Part shown: positions 15,976 through 25,005 of the stretch, piece after piece
Layout of the letters: every line of letters begins with the position of its first letter
Position numbering within the stretch: the first letter of the stretch is position 1
Assembly: GCF_024707525.1 (NCBI RefSeq)
Contig: NZ_CP062231.1
Span: 1,116,001 to 1,180,000 of the forward strand
Reading direction: 5' to 3'
Length of the DNA stretch: 64,000 bases
Source of the DNA: Rhizobium sp. TH2
GTDB taxonomy: Bacteria; Pseudomonadota; Alphaproteobacteria; Rhizobiales; Rhizobiaceae
Translations under genes and position numbers: made by a program
The notes under the pieces: generated by a model
Told to the model about the DNA's origin: nothing
Database searches by the model: none
The model's input: only the letters and a program-made list of their open reading frames with translations

Positions 15976-17277
15976 TTATTCTGCCGCCGTCTTGTGTCCC
16001 GGGTTCGAGCCGCCGTTCAGCAGATGTGATATTTCCTCCATCGAGGCAAGTTCGTCAACCGGGCCGATCGCCGAGAGCGTCGGGGTGGTGCCGAAGAACA
16101 GTCGTCCCGCGAGATCGGTCAGCCGGCCGGTGGTGATGCCGGACAGGCGCTCCATCAGTTCGGTGTTCGAGATCGGGCGGCCGTAGAGCATCATCTGGCG
16201 CGCGATCTGGCCGGCGCGTGCTGCGGGGCTTTCCTGGCCCATGAGAAGCTGAGCACGGATCTGGGCTCGGGCGCGGTCGATTTCCTCCTGCCGGATTTCC
16301 TCCGACGATTTGCGAAGCTCGTCGACGATGACAGGGATCAGTTCGGGCAGGTTTTCGCTACCAGTCGCCGCATGGATGCCGAAAATGCCAGTGTCCGAGA
16401 ACCCCCAATGGAAGGCATAGACCGAATAGCAGAGGCCGCGATGTTCGCGCACTTCCTGGAACAGCCGCGACGACATGCCGCCGCCCAGCACGTTGGCGAG
16501 GATCTGCGAACAGTAGAAATCGCGGGCATGATAGGCCTTGCCCTCGAAGCCGAACAGCAGCTGCGTGTCCATCAGGTCGCGGGATTCGCGCACCTCGCCG
16601 CCATTGTACCGAGCGGGTTCGATGATCTGTGCAAAGGGGGATGTCGTCGGTAGTCCGGCGAAGCGCTTCTCGACCTCGCGCACGAACTCGTCGTGCTTCA
16701 CGGCGCCGGCGGCGACGATATACATGCGCTCGGCGAGATAATTGCGCGAGAGATAGCGGCGGATCTGGTTCGGCGCGAAGGACATGACCGATTCAGGCGT
16801 GCCGAGAATGGACCTGCCGATCGTCTGGCCCTGGAAGGCGACTTCAGAGAACTTGTCGAAGACGATGTCGTCTGGCGTGTCGTTCGCCGCGCCGATTTCC
16901 TGAAGGATGACGCTCTTTTCGCGCTCGAGTTCTTCCTCGTCGAAGGCGGACTCGATGAGGATGTCGGCCAGGATATCGACTGCAAGCGGCACATCGTCCC
17001 GCAGAACGCGCGCATAATAGGACGTGGATTCAGTGGAGGTGGCGGCATTGACTTCGCCGCCGACATTTTCGATCTGCTCGGCGATATCGCGCGCCGTACG
17101 CCGGGCAGTGCCCTTGAACGCCATGTGCTCGAGAAGGTGAGCGATACCGTGCTCGTCCTCGGCCTCGTTGCGGGATCCCGACTTCACCCAGGCGCCGAGA
17201 GCAACGCTCTCCAGATGCGGCATGGTTTCTGTCACGACGGTGAGCCCCGAGGGGAGCGTGGTTACTTCAACATTCAT
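15976..17277 (-). CDS. M16 family zinc peptidase (mitochondrial processing peptidase-like)
   Basis: This 433-residue metallopeptidase has the inverted zinc motif HLLEH (His47, Glu50, His51) followed by MAFKGT, and the downstream acidic region with FDEEELEREKSVILQEI that supplies the third ligand. The C-terminal half has the glycine-rich LGGGMSSRLFQEVREHRGLCYSVYAF motif, here split for reading. It is the alphaproteobacterial relative of mitochondrial processing peptidase; substrates are not established. It follows thrC by 22 bases, a conserved pairing. Confidence 0.95.
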   Translation of the reverse strand: MNVEVTTLPSGLTVVTETMPHLESVALGAWVKSGSRNEAEDEHGIAHLLEHMAFKGTARRTARDIAEQIENVGGEVNAATSTESTSYYARVLRDDVPLAVDILADILIESAFDEEELEREKSVILQEIGAANDTPDDIVFDKFSEVAFQGQTIGRSILGTPESVMSFAPNQIRRYLSRNYLAERMYIVAAGAVKHDEFVREVEKRFAGLPTTSPFAQIIEPARYNGGEVRESRDLMDTQLLFGFEGKAYHARDFYCSQILANVLGGGMSSRLFQEVREHRGLCYSVYAFHWGFSDTGIFGIHAATGSENLPELIPVIVDELRKSSEEIRQEEIDRARAQIRAQLLMGQESPAARAGQIARQMMLYGRPISNTELMERLSGITTGRLTDLAGRLFFGTTPTLSAIGPVDELASMEEISHLLNGGSNPGHKTAAE

Positions 17278-17299
17278 CGCTTACCAAAAGGCGCCCCGG

Positions 17300-18697
17300 T
17301 CAGTTCCCGATCCGGGCATGATGGGCGATGAAGTCTTCCACCGTCTTAATGTCCGCATCCAGCACTTCGAAGCGCTCCTCCCTTTGCATTAATCCGTCCA
17401 GCCACGATGGCAAGGCTGGATCAATACCGCAAGCATTTTTCACTGCCAAGGGAAATTTTGCCGGGTGCGCCGTGGCGAGCGTCACCATCGGAGCGTTGGA
17501 TTTCTCGAATTTCTTTGCGATGGCGACGCCGATTGCGGTGTGCGGGTCGAGCAGGTAGCCGGTCTCGGCGAGCACGCCCTTGATCGTTTTCGCCACGTCC
17601 TTCTCGCTGACGCGGCCGGCCTTGAAGTCGCGTGAAATGGCTTTGAGCGCATGCTTCTCGATCTCGAAGGCACCCGATTGCTTGAGCCCGTCCATGGCGA
17701 TCCTGACCTTGGATGGATCACGGTCGTAGGCCTCGAACAGCAGCCGCTCGAAGTTCGACGAGATCTGGATGTCCATCGACGGCGAGGTGGTGGCCTTGAC
17801 GCCCTTCATCTCATAGCGGCCGGTCTTCAGCGTACGGGCCACGATGTCGTTTTCGTTGGTCGCGACCACCAGCTTTGCGATCGGCAGGCCCATGCGCTTG
17901 GCCGCGTAGCCCGCGAAAATATCGCCGAAATTGCCGGTCGGCACCGTAAAGGACACCTTACGGTCCGGACCGCCAAGCGAGATCGCAGCCGTGAAATAAT
18001 AAACGATCTGCGCCATGATGCGCGCCCAGTTGATCGAGTTGACGCCAGCGAGCTGCATCCGGTCGCGGAATCCGAGATCGTTGAACATCGCCTTCACCAG
18101 GTTCTGGCAATCGTCGAACGTGCCCTTGATGGCAATGGCATGGACATTGGCATGTGATGTCGTCGTCATCTGCCGCTGCTGTACCGGCGACACCTTCTCA
18201 TGTGGAAACAGGATGAAGAGATCGGTGCGCTCGCGGCCGCCGAAGGCATCGATTGCTGCGCCACCCGTGTCGCCCGAAGTCGCGCCGACGATGGTCGAAC
18301 GTTCGTTGCGCGCGGCGAGCGTGTGGTCCATCAGGCGGGCGAGCAACTGCATCGCGACGTCCTTGAAGGCGAGCGTGGTGCCATGGAAGAGTTCGAGAAT
18401 GTAGGAATTCGGCCCGCTCTGCACCAGCGGGGCGATCGCCGGATGCTTGAACGTGGCATAGGCCTCGTCGATCATCGCCTTGAGATCGGCCTCGGAAATG
18501 TCCTTGCCGGCGAAGGGCGTCAGCACCGCGAGCGCGATATCCTGGTAGCTCTTGCCGCGCAGCGCCCGGATTTCCTTCTTCGAGAAATGCGGCCATTCCT
18601 TCGGCACATAAAGCCCGCCGTCTCGCGCCAGACCCGTCAGCAGGGCGTCGGAAAAACCAAGCTCAGGGGCCTCGCCCCGGGTCGAAACATAGCGCAC
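17300..18697 (-). CDS. thrC: Threonine synthase
   Basis: This 465-residue PLP enzyme converts O-phosphohomoserine to threonine, the step after ThrB (5514-6491). The N-terminus MRYVSTRGEAPELGFSDALLTGLARDGG is typical when read in parts, the PLP lysine is in TTLAFKDVAMQ, and the phosphate-binding SGDTGGAAIDAF and PTGNFGDIFAGY are present. It is the long, fungal-like class of threonine synthase. It heads the operon thrC, M16 peptidase, GNAT, GGDEF-EAL. Confidence 0.97.
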   Translation of the reverse strand: MRYVSTRGEAPELGFSDALLTGLARDGGLYVPKEWPHFSKKEIRALRGKSYQDIALAVLTPFAGKDISEADLKAMIDEAYATFKHPAIAPLVQSGPNSYILELFHGTTLAFKDVAMQLLARLMDHTLAARNERSTIVGATSGDTGGAAIDAFGGRERTDLFILFPHEKVSPVQQRQMTTTSHANVHAIAIKGTFDDCQNLVKAMFNDLGFRDRMQLAGVNSINWARIMAQIVYYFTAAISLGGPDRKVSFTVPTGNFGDIFAGYAAKRMGLPIAKLVVATNENDIVARTLKTGRYEMKGVKATTSPSMDIQISSNFERLLFEAYDRDPSKVRIAMDGLKQSGAFEIEKHALKAISRDFKAGRVSEKDVAKTIKGVLAETGYLLDPHTAIGVAIAKKFEKSNAPMVTLATAHPAKFPLAVKNACGIDPALPSWLDGLMQREERFEVLDADIKTVEDFIAHHARIGN

Positions 18698-18836
18698 GTC
18701 AACACCTCGAAGTCAGAATCTGCGGTTGAACAGTCCTATCATCGCGCAGCAAATCGGGGTGTTCCGAATGCGTCCGTACGACCCGTGTTATTGCCTCGAT
18801 TGCAAAACTGCTCAGCCCATGTCGAGGCTCTATAGA

Positions 18837-18869
18837 CCGATCCGCCAAGTGTTGAAAAGGTCGGATCGG
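18837..18869 (-). terminator. Inverted repeat after the VCBS/RTX gene
   Basis: CCGATCCG (18837-18844) and CGGATCGG (18862-18869) are perfect complements with a 17-base loop, ten bases beyond the stop of the minus-strand RTX gene. The T content is poor, so it is only a possible terminator. It separates that gene from thrC. Confidence 0.35.
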
Positions 18870-18878
18870 TGCAATCTG

Positions 18879-21455
18879 TCAGAGATCGAAATGCCTTTCC
18901 CGCAACGCAATGACCGAGCTGAACTCGATGACGAGATCCGCCGCTCCGCCGCCATCGGTGTCGCCGTAGACAAAGGTTCGCCCGCCGCTTTCCTCAATGC
19001 GCAATTCGCCAGCCTTGCCGCTGAACGCATCGGTCCCGATAAAAGCAAAAGCCTGGTTGCCGCGCTTGTTCTCGTTTGCGTCGATGAAACTGATATCGAT
19101 CCGGTCGCGGTCCCTGACGGAGAAATCCATGATCGTGGCGTGATCCGGCACCGTCGGTTGCGTGGAACTGGCTCGGCGGAACGTAAATACATCCGCGCCA
19201 TCGCCGCCCATAAGCGTATCGGCTCCCCGGCCGCTCATAATACGGTCATCTCCACCGCCGCCGTCAATCGTGGCATTGCCCAGCCAGTTGTAAAGTCTGT
19301 CATTGCCGTCGCCGCCACGAATGATATCGTCGCCGAAGCCTCCACTGATGAAATCGTTTCCGCCGCGACCGATTAGTTCGTCGTTTAATGCCGTTCCCCT
19401 GAGACTGTCGCCTTTCGAATTGCCCTCGATCACATTGGTCTCGACATCGATGGAGATGATATCGACATCGACCTTGGCGCCGCCGGTGCCGGTATTGCCG
19501 AGATCGCTGGTAGTCATTGAAATCGAAATGGCACCAGTGTTGTCGGAGACGATCTCCAAGCCGTCCAGCGCTGCATTGATGTCGGCGATGGTACCCGCAA
19601 ATGTGAACGACGTATCCGCCACCCCATCTCCAAGGGTGAAGCTCAGTCCTGTCGTTTGCGACAACGTCATTGCTCCGGCGGATGCGCTCAGCGTCACCTC
19701 CACATCCGCCGCTCCCGCATCCAGGTCGCTGAGGGCCAAGGAATTCCCTGTTGCCGCCGAGAATACGAGCGCGTTGTTGCGAAGTGCGTGCTGCGCGCCC
19801 GGCACGGCATTGACCGGGGCGACGTTCCCATTCGTGCCGTTGATCGTGATGGTGACGTTCGAAATCGCCATGCCGCCCCGGCCGTCGCCGATTGAGTAAC
19901 CGATTGTCTCGGTGAGCGTCTCGCCTTCATCGAGTGCGCGGATTGCCGGTTGGGCGGAGTCGAACGTGTAAGTGTAGGATCCGTCGCTGAGGTTTACATT
20001 GATCACACCATACTGGGCGACTTCCACGGCAATCAACTGGACAGTGTCCCCGTCGATATCGCTGTCGTTCGTCAGAAGGTCGCCCGTGATTGAGACGCTG
20101 CCGTCCGATTCCCGCGCCGAGTTCACGTCAGCGACAGCAAACGGCGCGCGGTTATCCGTCGACCCGTTGATGGTGATTGCCAAGCTGGACGATGCAGTGC
20201 CACCATGGCCGTCGCTGACATTGTAGCCGAATGAATCGCTCAGCGACTGGCCATTGTTCAGGGCATTGACGGCAGGGTTGCTGTTGTCGAGCGTGTATGT
20301 ATAGGAGCCATCCGCATGGATCACCAGCACGCCATAGGCGAGCGTGAACGTGCCGGCGTTGGTGACCGACAGCGTATTCCCGTCCGGATCGCTGTCATTG
20401 GTCAGCACGTTGCCCATGATGGGATTGGGGGTCGTGTCCTCCATGACCGAATTGACATCGGCGGTCGCCACCGGCGCCCGGTTGTCGGTCGTGCCGTTGA
20501 TGGTGATCGTAAGCGAGGATGCCGCAGTGCCACCATGCCCGTCGCTGACATTGTAGGTGAATGAATCGCTCAGCGTCTGGCCATTGTTGAGGGCATTGAC
20601 GGCAGGGTTTGTGTTGTCGAGCGTATAGGTGTAGGTGCCATTGGCATTGATCACCAACGAGCCATGGCCCAGGTTGAACGTGCCGGCATTTGTCACGGAC
20701 AAGGCATGGCCGTCCGGATCGCTATCACTGGTCAGAACATTGCCCGTGACGGGATTGGGCGGAGTGTCTTCCTTGATCGAGTTGACGTCGGCAACAGCTA
20801 TGGGCGCGCCGTTGTCGGTCGTCCCGTTGATGGTGAGCGTCAGCGTCGAGGATGCGGTGCCGCCAAAGCCGTCACTTACCGAATAGTTGAAAGTCTCCGT
20901 CAGGAACTGACCCGCACTGAGCGCATTGACCGCGGGATTGGAGTTATTGAGCGTGTAGGCGTAACCTCCATTGGAGTTCATCACCAACGTGCCGTAATTA
21001 AGGTTGAAGGTGCCGCCATTGGTAACAGCCAGCGTGTCGTTGCTGTCGGGATCGCTGTCATTGGCCAGCACGTTGCCCATGACCGGGTTTGGGGCGGTGT
21101 CTTCCGTGATTGAATTCGTGTCGGCTGCCAGCGACGGCATTTGATTTACGGACGTTCCCTGAACTGTAATGGTGAGGGACGCAAAGTCGCCGCTGACGTT
21201 GTAGATAAAGATATCCGTCAGTGTCTGGCCGTTGTTGAGCGCGTCGACCGCAGGAAGGCCGTTGTCGAGCGTGTATATGAATGTTCCGTCGGCATTCAGC
21301 ACCAAGGTGCCGTAGTTCATCGGAAATGTGCCGAAGCTGGTAACCGTTACCGGGCTGCCATCAAAAGAGATATCGTTCAGTACGACGTTGCCGCTAACGG
21401 TATTTGGTACGGCGTCTTCCTTGACGGAGACGTCGTCATTATTTGCGTCGGCCAT
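18879..21455 (-). CDS. Large secreted VCBS-repeat/RTX protein, adhesin-like
   Basis: This 858-residue protein has no Sec signal. Residues 1-548 are five tandem VCBS-type repeats of about 110 residues, each with EDT...GNVLxNDSDPDG, LVxNADGTYTYTLDNxNPAV and FxYNVSDGHGG. Residues 549-672 form a different beta-sandwich region. Residues 675-765 hold GGxGxDxxx calcium-binding RTX repeats (GGNDFISGGFGDDIIRGGDG). The C-terminus (FIGTDAFSGKAGEL, ending ERHFDL) matches serralysin-type type I secretion modules. It is probably a surface or biofilm adhesin. GGGGGA precedes the ATG. No exporter genes are nearby. Confidence 0.9.
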   Translation of the reverse strand: MADANNDDVSVKEDAVPNTVSGNVVLNDISFDGSPVTVTSFGTFPMNYGTLVLNADGTFIYTLDNGLPAVDALNNGQTLTDIFIYNVSGDFASLTITVQGTSVNQMPSLAADTNSITEDTAPNPVMGNVLANDSDPDSNDTLAVTNGGTFNLNYGTLVMNSNGGYAYTLNNSNPAVNALSAGQFLTETFNYSVSDGFGGTASSTLTLTINGTTDNGAPIAVADVNSIKEDTPPNPVTGNVLTSDSDPDGHALSVTNAGTFNLGHGSLVINANGTYTYTLDNTNPAVNALNNGQTLSDSFTYNVSDGHGGTAASSLTITINGTTDNRAPVATADVNSVMEDTTPNPIMGNVLTNDSDPDGNTLSVTNAGTFTLAYGVLVIHADGSYTYTLDNSNPAVNALNNGQSLSDSFGYNVSDGHGGTASSSLAITINGSTDNRAPFAVADVNSARESDGSVSITGDLLTNDSDIDGDTVQLIAVEVAQYGVINVNLSDGSYTYTFDSAQPAIRALDEGETLTETIGYSIGDGRGGMAISNVTITINGTNGNVAPVNAVPGAQHALRNNALVFSAATGNSLALSDLDAGAADVEVTLSASAGAMTLSQTTGLSFTLGDGVADTSFTFAGTIADINAALDGLEIVSDNTGAISISMTTSDLGNTGTGGAKVDVDIISIDVETNVIEGNSKGDSLRGTALNDELIGRGGNDFISGGFGDDIIRGGDGNDRLYNWLGNATIDGGGGDDRIMSGRGADTLMGGDGADVFTFRRASSTQPTVPDHATIMDFSVRDRDRIDISFIDANENKRGNQAFAFIGTDAFSGKAGELRIEESGGRTFVYGDTDGGGAADLVIEFSSVIALRERHFDL
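19812..21455 (-). repeat. Five tandem coding repeats of about 330 bases
   Basis: The DNA encodes five VCBS units of 109-110 residues (residues 1-109, 110-219, 220-329, 330-439 and 440-548). Units 3 and 4 are the most alike, sharing long stretches such as DNxNPAVNALNNGQ and NVSDGHGGTA at protein level and long runs of the same codons. Such arrays change copy number by recombination. Confidence 0.8.
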
Positions 21456-21736
21456 AGAATCCCCCGGTTAGACAGCACAATTAAATGAAATTTTTGTATT
21501 TCAAGCAGGGATATGCTCGCAAACTCGTGCGGCGGTCAATACATACGAATGAATCAGGGTAAATGGGCCTGCGGGATGCCCGCGCACCCTTCGAATCTTT
21601 CAGCTGACCAATCGATTTTTTGTTTTGCTGCTGATATAGACCGATCACCGGGGGCCATGAAAAGGCCCGAATTCACGACTGAATGCTGTTGGCTGGATCT
21701 TTGGCCGCAGCCGAGACTATATGGGGTGGCGTAGAC

Positions 21737-22312
21737 GTGTCTGGCAAATTTCTTCGTACTGTTGCATCATTCGGCTTGCTGGCCGGCCTCGCTGCCTGCA
21801 GTGCCACCGACACGGGTGGCATGTTCTCGAGCGTCAAGAAAAGCGACACCGCCGGCAACGATCCGAAAATGGTCGTCATGCAGGGCGCCTGCCCGCAGGT
21901 CTATCTCCGCGAGGGTACGGCGGTCTACACCCAGTACGCCAAGGGCGTGAAGAAGAATGTCCAGGGCTTGGCCGATCCCAACAAGCTGGTGATCCAGGCC
22001 ACTCTCGACGCCACCACCCGCCAATGCAGGCAGACCGATCAGGGGCTCGTCGTCACCGTGGTCGTCCGCGGCCGTGTCATCACAGGCCCGGAAGGCAAGG
22101 ATGGTACCTATTCGCTGCCGATCCGGGTTGCCGCCACCGATGGCGACCAGACGCTCTATTCCGAACTCACCCCGTTCCAGGTGACGATCCCACCGGGCCA
22201 GGGCAACGCGCAGTTCATCTTCACCAAGGAGAATGTCGTGTTGTCCGCTCCCGCGAGTGGCCTGACGCGCCTCTTCGCCGGCATCGACGAAGGCCCGTAT
22301 AATACGAAGTGA
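21737..22312 (+). CDS. Outer or inner membrane lipoprotein of unknown function
   Basis: This 191-residue protein starts at GTG 21737 with MSGKFLRTVASFGLLAGLAAC, a lipoprotein signal whose lipobox LAAC places the modified Cys at residue 21. The mature part (CPQVYLREGTAVYTQYAKG, RQCRQTDQGLVVTVVVRGRVI, QVTIPPGQGNAQFIFT) is conserved in Rhizobiales but has no assigned function. The upstream in-frame ATG at 21683 would bury the lipobox, so GTG is preferred. It converges with the HAD phosphatase gene. Confidence 0.85.
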   Translation: MSGKFLRTVASFGLLAGLAACSATDTGGMFSSVKKSDTAGNDPKMVVMQGACPQVYLREGTAVYTQYAKGVKKNVQGLADPNKLVIQATLDATTRQCRQTDQGLVVTVVVRGRVITGPEGKDGTYSLPIRVAATDGDQTLYSELTPFQVTIPPGQGNAQFIFTKENVVLSAPASGLTRLFAGIDEGPYNTK

Positions 22313-22325
22313 GGTTTGGGGACTG

Positions 22326-22341
22326 GGTGCCGCGCGGCACC
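22326..22341. terminator. GC-rich palindrome between converging genes
   Basis: GGTGCCGCGCGGCACC is a perfect 16-base palindrome between the stops of the lipoprotein and HAD genes. There is no T-tract, so it is a candidate bidirectional terminator only. Confidence 0.4.
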
Positions 22342-22350
22342 GTTAAACCA

Positions 22351-23040
22351 TTAGACCAGTTCGTTGAAGTTCTTCAGCGCTTCCACCATCTCAGGCAATT
22401 CCACCATGCGCGAGATCACGGTCTCGGCGCCTGCATCCGTCAGCCGGTCGGCATGGGTCGGATAGGTGTGCGAACCGCCGGTAAACCCGATCACCCGCAT
22501 GCCGGCGGCGCGCGCCGCATGCACGCCATGCACCGAATCCTCGATCACCAGGCAGCGTGAAGGATCGACGCCGAACTGCTTGGCGCCGAAAAGGTAGATG
22601 TCCGGCTTCGGCTTGGTCCGGTCCGGACCCAGGTCCTTCGCGGAATAGATATGCCCCTGGAAGAACGGCTTGAGGCCAACCTTGGTCAGCATCAGGTCCA
22701 GCCGATGCGAAGACGAGTTGGAGCAGATGCAGCGCTGTTCGGTGATCTTGGCCAGCGCATAGCGCACGCCTTCGATCATCTTGACACGGCGAAGGAGCGC
22801 GGCGTCGAGCAGCTTTTCGGATTTGTCGAGAAGCTGGGCCGAGACCGGAATATCGGCCTCCTGCTCGATCGTCAGCAGAATGCTCTTCCAGTCCATGCCC
22901 GCAAAGCGGATGCACATGTCTTCCGCCGTGATGTCGAAGCCCGAATCCCGCAACAGCTTGGATTCCACCTCGGCGGCAATGATTTCGGAATCGACGAGCA
23001 CGCCGTCGCAATCAAAAAGGATCAGGTCAAAACCGGGCAT
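22351..23040 (-). CDS. HAD superfamily phosphatase, beta-phosphoglucomutase-like subfamily
   Basis: This 229-residue protein has HAD motif I in LFDCDGVLVDSE, motif II in ICSNSSSHRLDLML, motif III around KPKPDIYLFGA and motif IV in CLVIEDSVHGVHAARAAGM. The SVxG/GxxAxxAG pattern and helical cap place it with phosphoglycolate-phosphatase/beta-phosphoglucomutase-type enzymes (YieH-like). The substrate cannot be told. ATG 23040 (MPGFDLILFDCDG) is chosen over upstream codons because it gives the normal short N-terminus. Confidence 0.9.
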   Translation of the reverse strand: MPGFDLILFDCDGVLVDSEIIAAEVESKLLRDSGFDITAEDMCIRFAGMDWKSILLTIEQEADIPVSAQLLDKSEKLLDAALLRRVKMIEGVRYALAKITEQRCICSNSSSHRLDLMLTKVGLKPFFQGHIYSAKDLGPDRTKPKPDIYLFGAKQFGVDPSRCLVIEDSVHGVHAARAAGMRVIGFTGGSHTYPTHADRLTDAGAETVISRMVELPEMVEALKNFNELV

Positions 23041-23154
23041 ATAATTTGTTCTCGTGGGGGAGGGAGTGTTTTCGGTTGGGTACACGATTAGGGCCGAAGT
23101 GACAATGCCGGATGGCGCATGGCCGCTATGTGCTGGTATTGCCAGCAGAGGCAG

Positions 23155-23535
23155 CTATGCGGCGATCTCGCCAACCAGCGCGCCGGCGGGGATGCCCCAT
23201 GCTTTACTGATCTTGCGGATTTGATCGAGGTTGATCTCACGACGCCCATTGAGAAGATCGGCTACGCGAGACTTCGATCCGACGATCTCGATAAGGTCCG
23301 CCCGACTATAGTTGTTGGCGGCCATGATGGATTTCAGGACATCAACGGGTGCCGCGCGTGGGATTTCGTAGTGCTTCGATTCATACTGCTCGATCAGCAG
23401 CACGAGTGCATCGAAATGTGCGGCTTCCGGTGTATTTTCGGCGGGTTCTGTGTCGAAATACGGCCGCACAGCCTTCAGCGCAGCCTGATATTCCGCTTCG
23501 CTCTGCAAAGTACGCAGCATGGAAAAATCCAACAT
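23155..23535 (-). CDS. higA: HigA-family antitoxin, helix-turn-helix
   Basis: This 126-residue protein has an N-terminal acidic region (FDTEPAENTPEAAHFDALVLLIEQYE) typical of the COG5499 HigA group and a C-terminal Xre-type helix-turn-helix (YSRADLIEIVGSKSRVADLLNGRREINLDQIRKIS, read in segments). It neutralises the HigB toxin encoded 15 bases upstream and represses their common promoter. The toxin-first order is the rule for higBA. Confidence 0.92.
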   Translation of the reverse strand: MLDFSMLRTLQSEAEYQAALKAVRPYFDTEPAENTPEAAHFDALVLLIEQYESKHYEIPRAAPVDVLKSIMAANNYSRADLIEIVGSKSRVADLLNGRREINLDQIRKISKAWGIPAGALVGEIAA

Positions 23536-23550
23536 TGAGCTTTCCTTACA

Positions 23551-23862
23551 CTATAAATCTACCACCTTGACCTTGTCGTACTCGGCGTGAGTACCGACGA
23601 AAAGAATGAAAATGCGCTTCGTTCGGTATCCTACCAAGCCCACAATGCGATACTTGTTTCCACCGACGTCAAAGACCACTTTCCCGTCTGCCACATAGTC
23701 GGCGGAGTTGAAGGTCTTCCTAAGTTCGCTGAAGTCCTTCCAATTCGCGTCTGAAGCGGTCGTGTGCCATTCCGTCATCGCCGCCTTGGCAACGTTTCGG
23801 GGCATTCCCGACGGCTGCCTTTCCCAAAATTGCACCAGGGCGGACTTGGCAATCACATTCAT
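23551..23862 (-). CDS. higB: HigB-type mRNA interferase toxin
   Basis: This 103-residue RelE-fold toxin has KSALVQFWERQP near the N-terminus, the conserved WKDFSELRKTFNSADYV and the core VFDVGGNKYRIVGLVGYRTKRIFILFVGTHAEYDK. HigB toxins cleave mRNA on the ribosome. The conserved arginine/lysine-rich core and the C-terminal THAEYDK are intact, so the module looks functional, unlike the remnant at 1712-2240. Confidence 0.93.
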   Translation of the reverse strand: MNVIAKSALVQFWERQPSGMPRNVAKAAMTEWHTTASDANWKDFSELRKTFNSADYVADGKVVFDVGGNKYRIVGLVGYRTKRIFILFVGTHAEYDKVKVVDL

Positions 23863-23870
23863 CGAATACT

Positions 23871-23899
23871 CGTATAGCAGGTTCCCAATATGGAAACAA
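23871..23899 (-). promoter_or_regulatory. higBA promoter with operator in the spacer
   Basis: On the minus strand TTGTTT (23894-23899) and TATACG (23871-23876) are separated by 17 bases. The spacer contains the dyad GTTCCC-AATAT-GGAAAC (23881-23897, one mismatch), a good candidate for HigA autorepression. The higB ATG follows nine bases after the -10. Confidence 0.6.
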
Positions 23900-23948
23900 T
23901 AGTATCGCGATGAGACCGAGCTTTTGAAGATAGACGCGTTAGCTAATA

Positions 23949-24944
23949 CTACACCCTCAACACAATCTTCCCGATATGATCGCTCGATTCCATCAGCCTG
24001 TGCGCTTCCACCACATCGGCGAAATCGAACACTTTGTGAATGACCGGCGCCACCTTTCCGGCTTCGATCAATGGCCAGACCTTTGCCTGAAGCTCATCGC
24101 GAATCTCGCGCTTCTCCTCCGCCGTGCGCGGCCGCATGGTCGAACCCATGATGTGCAGGCGCTTGACCATGATCGGCGCAAGATTGGCTTTCTCGGCAAC
24201 AGCGCCGCCAAGCAGGGAGATGATCGAAAGCCTGCCGTCCCTTGCCAGCGAGGCGAGATTTTTTTCGAAATAGGCGGCGGCGATCATATCGAGGATGACG
24301 TTGACGCCACCTTTGGTTTCCGCCTTTATGACGGCGGCGAAGTCCTCGGTCTTGTAATTGATCGCATGCAGGGCGCCGAGCTTGCGGCATGCGTCGGCCT
24401 TTTCCTCGTTTCCGACGGTGGTGAACACCGTCGCGCCTATCGCCTTGGCAAGCTGGATGGCGGTCGTGCCGATGCCGCTCGATCCGCCATGGATCAGCAC
24501 CGTCTCGCCGGCCCTCAGGCCCGCCATCATGAAGAGATTGGCCCAGACGGTGAAGAACGTCTCGGGCAGGGCGGCGGCACGGATCGCGTCATAGCCCTTC
24601 GGCCAGGCAAGCGCCTGTGTCGCCGGCACGGCGCAATATTCGGCATAGCCGCCGCCATTGGCCAATGCGCAGACCTTGTCGCCGACTTTGAAACCCTTCG
24701 TCTCCTGACCGAGTGCCACGACCTCGCCCGCGACTTCCAACCCGAGGATCGGGCTGGCCCCCGGCGGCGGCGGATAGCTGCCCTGTCGCTGGGCGACATC
24801 CGGCCGGTTGACGCCCGATGCCTCGACCCGGATCAGCAGGTCGCCAGGCTTGAGATCGGGAAGCGGGCCGGTGGCGAGTTTCATCGCATCGGGTGCGCCC
24901 GGCTGCGGCAGGTCGATGTAGCGCATCTCGGAGGGCAGGGCCAT
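23949..24944 (-). CDS. NAD(P)H-quinone oxidoreductase, PIG3/zinc-independent MDR family
   Basis: This 331-residue medium-chain dehydrogenase lacks the zinc-binding cysteines and has [28 protein letters not shown] (in parts), the nucleotide-binding [22 protein letters not shown] and the C-terminal HIGKIVLRV. The PIG3/TP53I3-like group reduces quinones with NADPH. ATG 24944 is preferred because GGAG lies six bases upstream; the frame also contains an ATG at 24956. It stands alone on the minus strand. Confidence 0.93.
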   Translation of the reverse strand: MALPSEMRYIDLPQPGAPDAMKLATGPLPDLKPGDLLIRVEASGVNRPDVAQRQGSYPPPPGASPILGLEVAGEVVALGQETKGFKVGDKVCALANGGGYAEYCAVPATQALAWPKGYDAIRAAALPETFFTVWANLFMMAGLRAGETVLIHGGSSGIGTTAIQLAKAIGATVFTTVGNEEKADACRKLGALHAINYKTEDFAAVIKAETKGGVNVILDMIAAAYFEKNLASLARDGRLSIISLLGGAVAEKANLAPIMVKRLHIMGSTMRPRTAEEKREIRDELQAKVWPLIEAGKVAPVIHKVFDFADVVEAHRLMESSDHIGKIVLRV

Positions 24945-25005
24945 GTCATGCTCCATTCAGGTGAGCCTTGGAGATAGGCCAGATCTTCCGCGATTGAAAG
25001 GCCGG

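Noticed and set aside
18698..18878. Small frame beginning MRPYDPCYCLDC between thrC and the VCBS gene
   Set aside because: Two CxxC-like pairs are suggestive, but the frame runs into the RTX stop region on the other strand and has no good ribosome-binding site.
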